Source of the DNA: Pseudomonadota bacterium | Lineage (GTDB): Bacteria; Pseudomonadota; Gammaproteobacteria; Steroidobacterales; GCA-2729495 | Assembly: GCA_963205295.1 (NCBI GenBank) | Contig: CAUJIY010000026.1 | Coordinates: 1-37,392, forward strand | Length of the DNA stretch: 37,392 nt | Reading direction: 5' to 3' | Shown: piece by piece, positions 1 through 11,301 of the stretch | Numbering within the stretch: the stretch's first letter is position 1 | Layout of the letters: each line of letters begins with the position of its first letter | Translations under genes and position numbers: made by a program | The notes under the pieces: generated by a model | What the model was told of the DNA's origin: nothing | Database searches by the model: none | Seen by the model: the letters and a program-made list of their open reading frames with translations, nothing else

Positions 1-160
1 GGCCATGAACCACACGGATCTCCCGCGGCTTGAGGGCGCCGGCGGCGGCCAGCACGTGCTCGAGCAACGGCCGGCCGGCAAGCGGATGGAGCACCTTGGG
101 CAGGCTGGAGCGCATACGCTTGCCCTGCCCGGCGGCGAGAATCACGACGGTGGTTGCCAT
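1..160 (-). CDS. glmU: GlmU N-terminus (partial)
   Basis: N-terminal 53 codons of bifunctional GlmU, which acetylates glucosamine-1-phosphate and uridylates it to UDP-GlcNAc for peptidoglycan and LPS; the gene runs off the left edge. Translating the minus strand from the ATG at 160 gives a start [11 protein letters not shown] followed by [20 protein letters not shown], the nucleotidyltransferase signature (LAAGxGxRMxSxxPKxLHxLxGRP). Only the beginning of the uridylyltransferase domain is present. It lies downstream of atpC on the same strand, the usual gammaproteobacterial order, but is separated from it by a large inverted repeat (169-308), so it may have its own promoter or depend on read-through. 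The identification is firm; nothing can be said about the acetyltransferase half. Confidence 0.93.
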   Translation of the reverse strand, partial: MATTVVILAAGQGKRMRSSLPKVLHPLAGRPLLEHVLAAAGALKPREIRVVHG

Positions 161-168
161 GGAATTTA

Positions 169-308
169 GGGACAGTTTGGGAAACTGGGGAAACTGGGGA
201 AACTGGGGACAGTTTACTCATTTCACCGGGTGGCGGGCCGGACCGGCAGAGCGTCCACGATGAAATGAGTAAACTGTCCCCAGTTTCCCCAGTTTCCCAA
301 ACTGTCCC
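169..308. repeat. Long imperfect inverted repeat with 9-bp units (element A)
   Basis: Two arms (169-225 and 260-308) are reverse complements around a 34-nt centre. Each arm reads GGGACAGTTT, then copies of GGGAAACTG, then GGGACAGTTTACTCATTTCA. The left arm has three 9-bp units and the right arm two, so paired arms would leave a 9-nt bulge. The G-runs spaced by AAACT (G3-N5-G4-N5-G4-N5-G4, from 179) satisfy the usual G-quadruplex pattern on the plus strand; the right arm satisfies it on the minus strand, which is the sense of atpC mRNA. The GTAAACTGTCCCC core resembles REP sequences mobilised by RAYT (REP-associated tyrosine) transposases, as I recall them. It fills the atpC-glmU gap, where it may act as terminator or mRNA-end stabiliser. 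Confidence 0.9.
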
Positions 309-323
309 CGTTTTCCCCGCTTC

Positions 324-749
324 CTACAGCTGCTTGCGCTTGCCCTTGAGCTTCTGCGCGGCGCGATAGCGGGCGGCAGCCTCGACCAGCTGCTGCTGGG
401 CGTGGGCCAGGTCCTCGCGACCGGTCGCGCCCTTGAGCGCTTCCTCGGCCTTGCGGCGTGCATCGTCGGCCGCCGCCTCGTCCAGCTCCTGCTCCCGCAA
501 CGCCGTATCGGCCAGGATGGTCACCTGCGTCGGCTGCACCTCGAGGATGCCGCCGGTGACATAGAGGAACACCTCGTCCTTGCCCGCCGCCTGCACCCGG
601 ACCTCGCCTGGGCGCAGGGTCGTCATCAACGGCGCATGGCGCGGCGCAATGCCGACATCGCCCATCTTCGCCGGGCAGATCACCAGGTTGGCATCACCCG
701 AGTAAATGTGCCCCTCGGCGCTGACGATCTCGACATGGATGGTGTTCAT
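324..749 (-). CDS. atpC: ATP synthase epsilon subunit
   Basis: Epsilon subunit of the F1 central stalk (141 aa, usual length), which couples rotation of gamma to the c-ring and inhibits ATP hydrolysis through its C-terminal helices. The N-terminal beta-sandwich begins MNTIHVEIVSAEGHIYSGDA and contains the typical PLMTTLRPGEVRV stretch near residues 40-52. The C-terminal half (about 85-141) is a charged, Ala/Glu/Arg-rich helical hairpin. The ATG at 749 is preceded by a palindrome-filled spacer (758-842) separating it from atpD. It is the last atp gene of the operon. The identification is certain from sequence and position. Confidence 0.97.
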   Translation of the reverse strand: MNTIHVEIVSAEGHIYSGDANLVICPAKMGDVGIAPRHAPLMTTLRPGEVRVQAAGKDEVFLYVTGGILEVQPTQVTILADTALREQELDEAAADDARRKAEEALKGATGREDLAHAQQQLVEAAARYRAAQKLKGKRKQL

Positions 750-757
750 AATTATCC

Positions 758-842
758 GGTGCCGGTGTTACGGTTTTCGGTTAAGCCGGTGATGAGCAGA
801 ATCCGGATACCAGAGACAACCGAATACCGTAACACCGGCACC
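758..842. repeat. Imperfect inverted repeat between atpD and atpC (element B)
   Basis: Two 25-bp arms, 758-782 and 818-842, are reverse complements with one mismatch and enclose a 35-nt loop. The arm starts GGTGCCGGTGTTACGG and ends TTCGGTT, with a loose 8-bp internal period (GTGCCGGT, GTTACGGT, TTTCGGTT). It occupies nearly all of the 97-bp atpD-atpC gap. Its outer GGTGCCGG is shared with the otherwise different element at 34774-34861, suggesting related REP-like families. In mRNA it would form a stable stem just upstream of the atpC ribosome-binding region. Confidence 0.88.
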
Positions 843-846
843 AATC

Positions 847-2337
<1,491 letters not shown>

Positions 2338-3198
2338 CTAAACCGCCGCCGCACCGCCCACGATCTCGGAGATCTCGCGGGTGATGCCGGCCTGGCGCGC
2401 CTTGTTGTAGTCGAGCTGCAGCTTGTCGATCAGCTTGCCGGCGTTGTCGGTGGCAGCCTTCATCGCCACCATCTTCGCCGCCATCTCGCAGGCCACGTTC
2501 TCCACCGCCGCGCGGTAGACCTGGGTCTCGATGTAGCGTGTCAGCACGTCGTCGAGCAGCTCCACGGCACCGGGCTCGTAGAGGTAATCCCAGTGCTTCG
2601 GCAGCGGCTGCGGGTTCGGCGCCTCGGCCGGCAGCAGCGTGCGGATTTCCGGCTTCTGGCTCATCGTGTTGACGAACACGTTGTGGACCAGGAACAGCCG
2701 GTCGATGCGGCCTGCCTTGTAGGAATCGAGCATCACCGTCATGGCGCCGATCAGCGACGAGATGTACGGGTTCTCGCCGAGGTGAGTCGTCGCCGCGACC
2801 ACGTTGACCTTGAGGCGACGGAAGAACTGCACACCCTTGGCGCCGATGAGGCAGAGATCGACTTCCACGCCCTTGTCCGCCCACTGGCGCAGCTCCGGGA
2901 GCAGGCGGCGGAAGGTGTTGACGTTGAGGCCACCGCACAGACCGCGGTCCGTGGTCACCACGATGTAGCCGACCCGCTTCACCTCGCGCGACACGAGGAA
3001 GGGATGGCGGTACTCGGGGTTGGCCTTGAAGAGGTTGGCGATGACGTCGCGGATCTTGTCGGCATAGGGACGGGCGGCAGCCATGCGGCTCTGGGTACGC
3101 CGCAGCTTGGAGGCAGCGACCTTCTCCATGGCCTTGGTGATCTTCTGCGTGCTCTTCACGCTCTTGATCTTGGTGCGGATTTCTTTTGCGCCTGCCAT
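2338..3198 (-). CDS. atpG: ATP synthase gamma subunit
   Basis: Gamma subunit (286 aa), the rotating central shaft of F1. The N-terminal coiled-coil helix begins [20 protein letters not shown] and continues [14 protein letters not shown], the family signature. The C-terminal helix (about 230-286) contains the conserved [20 protein letters not shown] segment that pairs with it. The ATG at 3198 is preferred to an upstream in-frame start at 3285, because the latter lies inside the inverted repeat 3223-3300 and the family begins at MAGAKEI; GGAG lies seven bases before the chosen start. It is transcribed after atpA across that repeat. Confidence 0.97.
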   Translation of the reverse strand: MAGAKEIRTKIKSVKSTQKITKAMEKVAASKLRRTQSRMAAARPYADKIRDVIANLFKANPEYRHPFLVSREVKRVGYIVVTTDRGLCGGLNVNTFRRLLPELRQWADKGVEVDLCLIGAKGVQFFRRLKVNVVAATTHLGENPYISSLIGAMTVMLDSYKAGRIDRLFLVHNVFVNTMSQKPEIRTLLPAEAPNPQPLPKHWDYLYEPGAVELLDDVLTRYIETQVYRAAVENVACEMAAKMVAMKAATDNAGKLIDKLQLDYNKARQAGITREISEIVGGAAAV

Positions 3199-3222
3199 CA
3201 GATGCTCCGATGCCACTCGACC

Positions 3223-3300
3223 GACCGCCCTTGCGGCGGTGCCCCCCGAAGTCGCTCCCCGATACTCGCTTTGTTCGGGGGGCACCGCCTCCGGGCGGTC
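3223..3300. repeat. Long GC-rich inverted repeat between atpA and atpG (element E)
   Basis: Arms 3223-3250 and 3274-3300 pair with each other except for a central TTGC/GGA bulge. The left arm is GACCGCCC, TTGC, then GGCGGTGCCCCCCGAA; the loop is 23 nt. The stem is very stable and lies within the 124-bp atpA-atpG gap, in transcribed sequence. It has no T-tract, so it looks like a REP/ERIC-type element rather than a terminator. It could cause partial attenuation, stabilise the upstream mRNA or mark RNase processing. Confidence 0.88.
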
Positions 3301-3322
3301 TGCGTGGCGTGGCTGCTATGCC

Positions 3323-4864
<1,542 letters not shown>

Positions 4865-4901
4865 GTGTCGTTCCTCTGCCTGATGCGTGTTGCGCGTCCG
4901 T

Positions 4902-5465
4902 CTAGACGCGCAGGGCCGTCGCCAGCTTGTCGAGCCCGGTGCGTACCGAGCCGTCGATCACCCGGTCACCCACCTGCAGGCGCGCGCCGCCGATGAGCTG
5001 TGGGTCGTGGTGGACGGTGAGCCGGATCTGCCGGCCGAAGCGCCTGCCGAGCGCACCCTCGATGCGGGCCTGCTGCTCGGCGCTGACCGGCGCAGCCGTG
5101 GTGAGGGTGACCTCGAGCGTGTTCTCCGCCTCGGCCTTCAGCACCTCGTAGCGCGCGGCGATGTCGGGCAACGCGCCGAGGCGCTGTTTCTCGACAAGCA
5201 GCCGCAGGAAGTTACTGCCGGCACCGGCCGGACCGGTGAGCAGCGGTGAATTGCCGAGCTGTTCGCGACAGACCTCGGCGATCGCCAGCGCCAGCCGCTG
5301 CAGGTCCGCGCCCGGCGCGGACAGCAGCCGCCCGACCTCGGGCCCGGACACCATCACGGCGGCGAGCTGCAGGAAATCCGACCAGGCGGCGAAGGTGCCG
5401 CCGTCGCGGGCCAGCTCGAAGACCGCCTGGGCGTACGGTCGCGCTACGGTGCCGTGCTCCGACAT
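4902..5465 (-). CDS. atpH: ATP synthase delta subunit
   Basis: Delta subunit (187 aa, slightly longer than E. coli's), the peripheral-stalk cap that links the F1 alpha subunits to subunit b. The N-terminal helical domain has the typical [18 protein letters not shown] near residues 6-23. The C-terminal segment ends with the family's [20 protein letters not shown] and then DKLATALRV. It follows atpF with a 12-nt gap and precedes atpA, the standard order. Translation starts at the ATG at 5465. Confidence 0.96.
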   Translation of the reverse strand: MSEHGTVARPYAQAVFELARDGGTFAAWSDFLQLAAVMVSGPEVGRLLSAPGADLQRLALAIAEVCREQLGNSPLLTGPAGAGSNFLRLLVEKQRLGALPDIAARYEVLKAEAENTLEVTLTTAAPVSAEQQARIEGALGRRFGRQIRLTVHHDPQLIGGARLQVGDRVIDGSVRTGLDKLATALRV

Positions 5466-5477
5466 CGCCGCGCGCCC

Positions 5478-5948
5478 TTAGATCTGCGCCGCCAGCTTGT
5501 CGAGCAGTTCCTGGTGGGTCCGGGGATCGATCTCCCGGGCCAGGATCTTCTCGGCACCGGCCACCGCGATTGCGGCGACCTGGGCGCGCAGCTCGTCGCG
5601 GGCCTTGTTGACCTGCTGGTCGACGTCGGCGCGCGCCGCCTGGATGATGCGGTCGCGCTCCTGCTCGGCGCCCGTGCGCGCCTCCTCGACGATGCTGCCG
5701 GCCCGCACCTGCGCCTGGTCGAGGATCTGGCGCGCCTGCGTGCGCGCCTCCTCCACCAGCGTCTGGATGCGCACCTGCGCTTCCTCGAGCGAACGCGTGC
5801 CCTTGTCGGCAGCGGCCAGCCCGTCGGCGATCTTCGTCTGGCGCTCCTCGATGGCGGCGAGCAGCGGCGGCCAGACGAACCTGACCGTGAACCAGATGAA
5901 GGCGGCGAAGGCGATGGCCTGGGCGAACAGGGAAAAATTGATGTTCAT
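5478..5948 (-). CDS. atpF: ATP synthase b subunit
   Basis: Subunit b (156 aa, the E. coli length), the peripheral stator dimer. There is one N-terminal membrane helix (about residues 5-26, NFSLFAQAIAFAAFIWFTV). A long charged, Ala/Glu/Arg/Gln-rich helix follows that forms the right-handed coiled coil, including ERQTKIADGLAAADKG. The C-terminus (LDKLAAQI) contacts delta. It is present as a single b gene, as in other Gammaproteobacteria, rather than the b/b' pair of photosynthetic lineages. The start is the ATG at 5948. Confidence 0.97.
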   Translation of the reverse strand: MNINFSLFAQAIAFAAFIWFTVRFVWPPLLAAIEERQTKIADGLAAADKGTRSLEEAQVRIQTLVEEARTQARQILDQAQVRAGSIVEEARTGAEQERDRIIQAARADVDQQVNKARDELRAQVAAIAVAGAEKILAREIDPRTHQELLDKLAAQI

Positions 5949-6009
5949 GTCTGCCCCCTGCGGGCCGGCGCCACGCGGCGCACGACCCGCGGATCGGTCG
6001 CGGGTGTGA

Positions 6010-7147
<1,138 letters not shown>

Positions 7148-7194
7148 CTGCAGGACTACCCGTTTCCTCGACCACTCCGGAGCGGCGGCTGCAC

Positions 7195-7638
7195 TCAGCC
7201 GTCCTCGCGCACGAATGCCGCCGCCGAAAACAACACGGTGGCGACGATGAACGTTCCGAAAAACGCGATCACGACCACGTTCTCGTAGGTCGCCATCACC
7301 AGCCAGAGCAGCAGCACGATGAGGAGGATCTTGATCCCCTCGGCCCGCAGTGCGCCGATCACCACACCGGTGGCGGAGTCCGCACTACCGAGCGAGGCCA
7401 CTCCGGCAAACCCCACTCCTGCCGCGAAACTCACCAGCCCGCCGAGCGCCGCCGAGAGTGCCCCGTGGGGCCCGGCGAACCAGGCCCCGGCGCCGGCCAG
7501 CAGCACCGTAGCGGCCAGCTGCCAGCGCAGAACCGTGCGGATCGCCCTGCTCTTTAGGCCGATCACCCGACGCGCCCCTCGTGGCTGGCTCACAAAAAAG
7601 CCACGTGGCGCCTTCAGCGGGGCGTTTCGTGGCTGCAT
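7195..7638 (-). CDS. atpI: ATP synthase subunit I (AtpI)
   Basis: First gene of the operon, a small membrane protein (147 aa from the ATG at 7638) with four hydrophobic segments: [50 protein letters not shown] and [19 protein letters not shown]. AtpI proteins assist c-ring assembly or ion supply and are poorly conserved, so identification rests on topology, size and position before atpB. A TTG at 7647 with a closer GAGG, or an internal GTG, are alternative starts. The promoter at 7667-7695 would leave a 5' leader of only about 20 nt. Confidence 0.88.
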   Translation of the reverse strand: MQPRNAPLKAPRGFFVSQPRGARRVIGLKSRAIRTVLRWQLAATVLLAGAGAWFAGPHGALSAALGGLVSFAAGVGFAGVASLGSADSATGVVIGALRAEGIKILLIVLLLWLVMATYENVVVIAFFGTFIVATVLFSAAAFVREDG

Positions 7639-7666
7639 CGGCGCCAACGCGCCTCAAAGCCGCGAA

Positions 7667-7695
7667 ATTCTAGTGACAGCAGCGGCGTTATTCAA
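7667..7695 (-). promoter_or_regulatory. Sigma-70-type promoter of the atp operon
   Basis: On the minus strand TTGAAT (7695-7690) and TAGAAT (7672-7667) are separated by exactly 17 bp. They match the -35 and -10 consensus at 4/6 and 5/6 positions. The predicted start is near 7660, just before atpI. This is one of the few AT-rich spots in the region and lies between atpI and the REP array. Confidence 0.6.
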
Positions 7696-7731
7696 GCCGT
7701 CGGCAGGCGCGAGAGCCCCAACCTGGTGCTC

Positions 7732-8036
7732 TGTGGGAGGGACGCCAGTCCCGACCGGGCACGAACCCCTGTGGGAGGGACGCAAGTCCCGACCGGGTGT
7801 GAACCCCTGTGGGAGGGACGCAAGTCCCGACCGGGTGTGAACCCCTGTGGGAGGGACGCAAGTCCCGACCGGGCACGGGTCGCGACTTGCGTCGCTCCCA
7901 CAGGGATACCACCCGGGTGCGGGTCGCGGCACTGTGGGAGGGGCGCAAGTCCCGACTGAGCCTGGGTCGCGACTGGCGTCGCTCTCACAGGGCCACCGAC
8001 CGGTGCGGGTCGCGACTGGCGTCGCTCCTGCGGGGA
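7732..8036. repeat. REP array with four 38-bp tandem units plus inverted copies
   Basis: Forward units (TGTGGGAGGGACGCAAGTCC, then CGACCGGG and a short linker) start at 7732, 7770, 7808 and 7846, an exact 38-bp period. They are followed by an inverted unit (7876-7904), a forward unit (about 7932-7958) and two inverted units (about 7963-7991 and 8007-8036). The tandem units differ at only a few positions, such as CC/CA in the core and GCAC/TGTG in the linker. The array fills the gap between the atp promoter and the end of parB; no gene is seen in it. The family recurs at 2262, 13879, 24407 and 32387. Confidence 0.93.
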
Positions 8037-8051
8037 CACCGACCGGTGCGG

Positions 8052-8945
8052 CTAGCGGATGTGCTCGAGGATCCCCTCGAGCTCGTCGAGGCTGTTGTAG
8101 CTGACCACCAGTTTGCCCCGCCCCCGGGCGGTGTGCTGGATCGCCACGCGGGCGCCGAGCTTGTCGGCGAGCTCGCTTTCCAGCCGCTGGACGTCGGGAT
8201 CGGTCCGTGGCGCGTCGGTCCGGCGCCCGCGCCCTCCGCCCTCGGCCACCCGGCGCACCAGCGCCTCGGTCTCGCGCACCGACAGGCCCTTTTTCGCGAC
8301 CAGGCTGGCCACCTCCCCCTGCATCCGCGGGTCGGCGAGGCCGAGCAGGGCGCGGGCGTGGCCCATCTCCAGGGCGCCGGCACGCAGCAGGTCGCGGGTT
8401 GTCTGGCCGAGTTCGAGCAGGCGCAGCAGGTTGCTCACCGCTGCCCGCGAGCGGCCGATCGCATCGGCAGCATCCTGGTGCGTGAGTTCGAATTCCTCGA
8501 CCAGCCGCTGCACGGCCTGGGCTTCCTCGAGCGGATTGAGGTTCTCGCGCTGGATGTTCTCGATCAGCGACTGGGCGATGACCGCCGAGTCGGGAATCTG
8601 GCGCACCACGGCTGGCACGGTGGCGAGGCCGGCGATCTGTGCCGCCCGCCAGCGCCGCTCGCCGGCGATGATCTCGTAGCGGGTCTCGCCGGCCGGCGTG
8701 GTGCCGGGCAGCGGCCGCACCACGATCGGCTGCACCAGCCCCTGGGCCTTGATCGAGCGGGCCAGGTCCTCGAGCGAGTCCTGGCGCAGGTCCTGGCGCG
8801 GCTGGTACTCGCCCCGCTGCAGCAGCTCGACGGGGATCTGGCGCAGGCCGTCGCGAGCCTCGGTCTGGACGGGCTTCACCGGGCCACCGGCCTCGCCCAG
8901 CAGCGCGTCGAGCCCCCGTCCCAGTCCTGTTCGCCTGGCACTCAT
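8052..8945 (-). CDS. parB: Chromosome partitioning protein ParB
   Basis: Chromosomal ParB (297 aa), a CTP-dependent clamp that loads at parS and spreads to form the partition complex. The N-terminus MSARRTGLGRGLDALLGE is the family signature and sets the start at 8945. The CTP-binding domain contains GEYQPRQDL (45-53), GERRWRAAQ (95-103) and ENIQRENLNP (129-138). The helix-turn-helix HQDAADAIGRSRAAVSNLL is at about 156-174. The C-terminal dimerisation segment is VVSYNSLDELEGILEHIR. Unusually, it is not directly behind parA: a plus-strand dehydrogenase gene lies between, so parB needs its own promoter in 8946-9123. No clear parS 16-mer was seen in the window. Confidence 0.97.
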   Translation of the reverse strand: MSARRTGLGRGLDALLGEAGGPVKPVQTEARDGLRQIPVELLQRGEYQPRQDLRQDSLEDLARSIKAQGLVQPIVVRPLPGTTPAGETRYEIIAGERRWRAAQIAGLATVPAVVRQIPDSAVIAQSLIENIQRENLNPLEEAQAVQRLVEEFELTHQDAADAIGRSRAAVSNLLRLLELGQTTRDLLRAGALEMGHARALLGLADPRMQGEVASLVAKKGLSVRETEALVRRVAEGGGRGRRTDAPRTDPDVQRLESELADKLGARVAIQHTARGRGKLVVSYNSLDELEGILEHIR

Positions 8946-8973
8946 GTCGTCGATACCCATCGCGAGTCCGGGC

Positions 8974-9024
8974 GACAGTTTACTCAATTGCCCGGGCGGC
9001 CAAGGGCCGCCGCAGCGGGGACAG
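8974..9024. repeat. Degenerate REP half related to element A
   Basis: GACAGTTTACTCA (8974-8986) matches the inner end of the element A arms, and GGGGACAG (9017-9024) matches their outer end. Between them is a GGCGGCC-AAG-GGCCGCC hairpin (8995-9011). The arrangement looks like a decayed or rearranged copy. It sits in the divergent parB/SDR spacer (8946-9123). That spacer also holds a weak TATGAT -10 candidate (9063-9068) for the plus-strand gene. Confidence 0.6.
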
Positions 9025-9123
9025 CCCCGAGGGAATTCCTGCAGGACCGGACCGGGCACCCCTATGATCGGCTGGCCGCGATCGGACGGCAGCCATCGGT
9101 GGCCAGACGAGGAGATCGTGCCC

Positions 9124-9930
9124 ATGAAAACCTGGATCAGACCCATCGCCGCGACCCTTGCGCTCGCCGTCGGCCCGGGGGCCGGCGCAGCCGACACGCC
9201 CGCCCCGGTGACCGTACTCGTCACCGGCGCCAATCGCGGCATCGGCCTGGAGTACGTGCGCCAGCTGGCCGCGCGTGACTGGCGCGTGATCGCCACGGCG
9301 CGCCAGCCGCAGGAAGCCACGGAACTGCAGGAACTGGCCCGGCGCCATCCGCGCGTGACCATCGAGGCGCTCGACATCACCGACCACGCCGCGGTCGAGG
9401 CGCTGGCCGCCCGCTACCGCGACCAGCCCATCGACCTGCTGGTGCTCAACGCCGGGCTGACGCCGACCTACCCGTCGGCCTTCAAGCCGCTCGCCGGGGT
9501 GGACTTCGACATCGCCCGGCGCAGCTTCGAGGTCAACGCACTCGGCACGCTGAAGATGTGCCAGGCGTTCATGGACCACGTCGCCGCCTCGGCGCGCCGG
9601 CAGATCGTGGTCCTGTCGAGCAAGGCCGGCTCCTTCGCCGAGAGCCCGCACATACCGATGTTCTACGAGTACCGCGCCAGCAAGGCCGCCCTCGACATGT
9701 TCATGTACACGCTTTCCTTCGAGACACCGAAGCGCGGCGTGACGCTCACGCTGCTCTCCCCGGGCCAGGTCAACACCGTGCGCGACCCGAAGCTCGCGGC
9801 CATGAAGCGCCCCGGGACCATCGAGGCTCCGGAGAGCGTGGCGAAGATGCTGACGGTGATCGACAGCCTCACGCCGGCCGACAACGGCAAGTTCCTCAGC
9901 TACGAGGACCGGCGCGAAATCGCCTGGTAG
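9124..9930 (+). CDS. SDR-family oxidoreductase with apparent signal peptide
   Basis: Classical short-chain dehydrogenase/reductase (268 aa) of unknown substrate. The Rossmann motif TGANRGIG is at 34-41, NAG at 109-111, the active-site serine in VVLSSKAGS (about 165) and the catalytic YRASK at 183-187, so it should be active with NAD(P). Oddly, the first 23 residues look like a Sec signal: MKTWIRPIAATLALAVGPGA, then GAAD with an Ala-x-Ala cleavage site. SDRs need cytoplasmic cofactor, so it may be a membrane anchor, or Met-initiated mature protein may arise otherwise. GGAG lies nine bases before the ATG. It converges on parA (3-bp gap) and splits parA from parB. Confidence 0.88.
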   Translation: MKTWIRPIAATLALAVGPGAGAADTPAPVTVLVTGANRGIGLEYVRQLAARDWRVIATARQPQEATELQELARRHPRVTIEALDITDHAAVEALAARYRDQPIDLLVLNAGLTPTYPSAFKPLAGVDFDIARRSFEVNALGTLKMCQAFMDHVAASARRQIVVLSSKAGSFAESPHIPMFYEYRASKAALDMFMYTLSFETPKRGVTLTLLSPGQVNTVRDPKLAAMKRPGTIEAPESVAKMLTVIDSLTPADNGKFLSYEDRREIAW

Positions 9931-9933
9931 GCC

Positions 9934-10701
9934 TCACTCGCTGTCGCGGCGCAGGACCTCGGCGGCGAGCTGCACGTAGGCCTGGGCGCCGCGGGAGCCC
10001 GGATCGTGCAGGATCGCCGACAGGCCGAAACTCGGCGCCTCGGCCAGGCGCACGTTGCGCGGGATGATGGCGTCGTAGACCTTGTCGCGGAAGTGCTTGA
10101 GGAGCTGGTTGGACACTTCCGCGGCGAGCCGGTTGCGCGGATCGTACATGGTGCGCAGCAGGCCCTCGATGGCGAGCGAGTTGTTGACCGTGTTGCGCAC
10201 CTGCTTGACGGTTTCGAGGAGCGACGACAGCCCCTCGAGCGCGTAGTACTCGCACTGGATCGGGATCAGCACCCCGTCGGCGGCGGTCAGTGCGTTCAGC
10301 GTCAGCATGTTGATCGACGGCGGGCAGTCGATCAGCACGTAGTCGTACAGGCCGCGCACCGGCTCGAGCGCCTTCTTCAGGCGCAGCTCGCGGCCGATTT
10401 CCTGCAGCAGACGCACTTCGGCGGCAGTGAGATCGCCGTTGGCGGGCAGCAGGTCGAACTGCCCGTCCTGCACCCGCACGATCGCGTCCTGTGCCGCCGC
10501 CTCGCCGAGCAGCACCTCGCAGCTGGTCGCGGCGAGCTGCTGCTTGTCGACACCGCAGCCGGTGGTGGCATTGCCCTGGGGATCGAGGTCGACGAGCAGC
10601 ACGCGCTTCTCGGCGGCGGCGAGCGCCGCGGCGAGGTTCACGGCGGTCGTGGTCTTGCCCACGCCCCCCTTCTGGTTGGTGATGGCGACGATGCGACCCA
10701 T
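9934..10701 (-). CDS. parA: Chromosome partitioning ATPase ParA (Soj)
   Basis: ParA/Soj (255 aa), a Walker ATPase that binds nucleoid DNA in its ATP form and is stimulated by ParB to move origins apart. The deviant Walker A motif KGGVGKTT is at 11-18, preceded by MGRIVAITNQ. The DLDPQGNAT switch and the Walker B-like YDYVLIDCPPS follow. The ATG at 10701 is chosen because the family begins there; a 20-codon upstream extension overlaps rsmG. It follows rsmG by 7 bp, so the two are probably co-transcribed. Confidence 0.97.
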   Translation of the reverse strand: MGRIVAITNQKGGVGKTTTAVNLAAALAAAEKRVLLVDLDPQGNATTGCGVDKQQLAATSCEVLLGEAAAQDAIVRVQDGQFDLLPANGDLTAAEVRLLQEIGRELRLKKALEPVRGLYDYVLIDCPPSINMLTLNALTAADGVLIPIQCEYYALEGLSSLLETVKQVRNTVNNSLAIEGLLRTMYDPRNRLAAEVSNQLLKHFRDKVYDAIIPRNVRLAEAPSFGLSAILHDPGSRGAQAYVQLAAEVLRRDSE

Positions 10702-10708
10702 GTGCGGC

Positions 10709-11299
10709 TCAGCGCTCCAGCACGACGATGTGGCGTTCGGCGTCGAGCCCGGGTACGGCAACGCGCTCGACCTGCATGGCGCGCCAGGGCGCGGGCAGCG
10801 CGGCGAGTTCGGCGTCGGGCCGGCGCCCCTTCATGGCGACGAGACGCCCGCCCGGCGCGGTGAGCCGCCCGCAGGCGCCGGCGAACGCCGCAAGGCTGCC
10901 GAAGGCGCGGCAGACGACCGTGTCGAACGGCGCCGGCGGCTGCCAGTCCTCGAGGCGGGCCTGTACGGCAGTGACGTTGGCGAGCCGCAGCTCGGCGATC
11001 GCCTGGCGCAGGAAACGCACCTTCTTGCCGACCGAATCGACCAGCGTGAAGCGCCGGGCAGGCTCGGCCAGTGCGAGTGGGATGCCGGGCAGGCCCGCAC
11101 CGCTGCCGGCGTCGAGTACGGTCGCGCCGGCGAGGAACGGCTGCACGCTGAGCGAGTCGCGGATGTGGCGCACGGTCATGTCGTCGAGGCCGGTGATGCT
11201 CGTCAGGTTATAGGCCCGGTTCCACTGCTGCAGCAGTTCGAGATAGCGGGTGAATGCCGCGGCCAGCGCGGGGTCGTCGCCGGGCACCGGATCCGGCAC
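10709..11299 (-). CDS. rsmG: 16S rRNA m7G527 methyltransferase RsmG
   Basis: RsmG/GidB (196 aa) methylates N7 of G527 in 16S rRNA using SAM. The SAM-binding motif LDAGSGAGLPGIPLAL is at about 63-78, preceded by YNLTSITGLDDMTVRHIRDS, both family hallmarks. The start is a GTG at 11299, two bases after the stop of the upstream reductase gene, which suggests translational coupling. In most Gammaproteobacteria mnmG (gidA) sits immediately upstream; here an AcuI-like reductase takes that place. It is followed by parA. Confidence 0.95.
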   Translation of the reverse strand: MPDPVPGDDPALAAAFTRYLELLQQWNRAYNLTSITGLDDMTVRHIRDSLSVQPFLAGATVLDAGSGAGLPGIPLALAEPARRFTLVDSVGKKVRFLRQAIAELRLANVTAVQARLEDWQPPAPFDTVVCRAFGSLAAFAGACGRLTAPGGRLVAMKGRRPDAELAALPAPWRAMQVERVAVPGLDAERHIVVLER

Positions 11300-11301
11300 C
11301 G

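Noticed and set aside
7732-7883. Direct repeats with regular period, CRISPR-like at first sight
   Set aside because: The 38-bp period is wholly repeat plus a short conserved linker; there are no unique spacers and inverted copies follow. It is a REP array.
8052-10800. A parS centromere site near parAB
   Set aside because: I looked for the TGTTTCACGTGAAACA pattern and its close variants and saw none; CACGTG hexamers present elsewhere lack the flanks.
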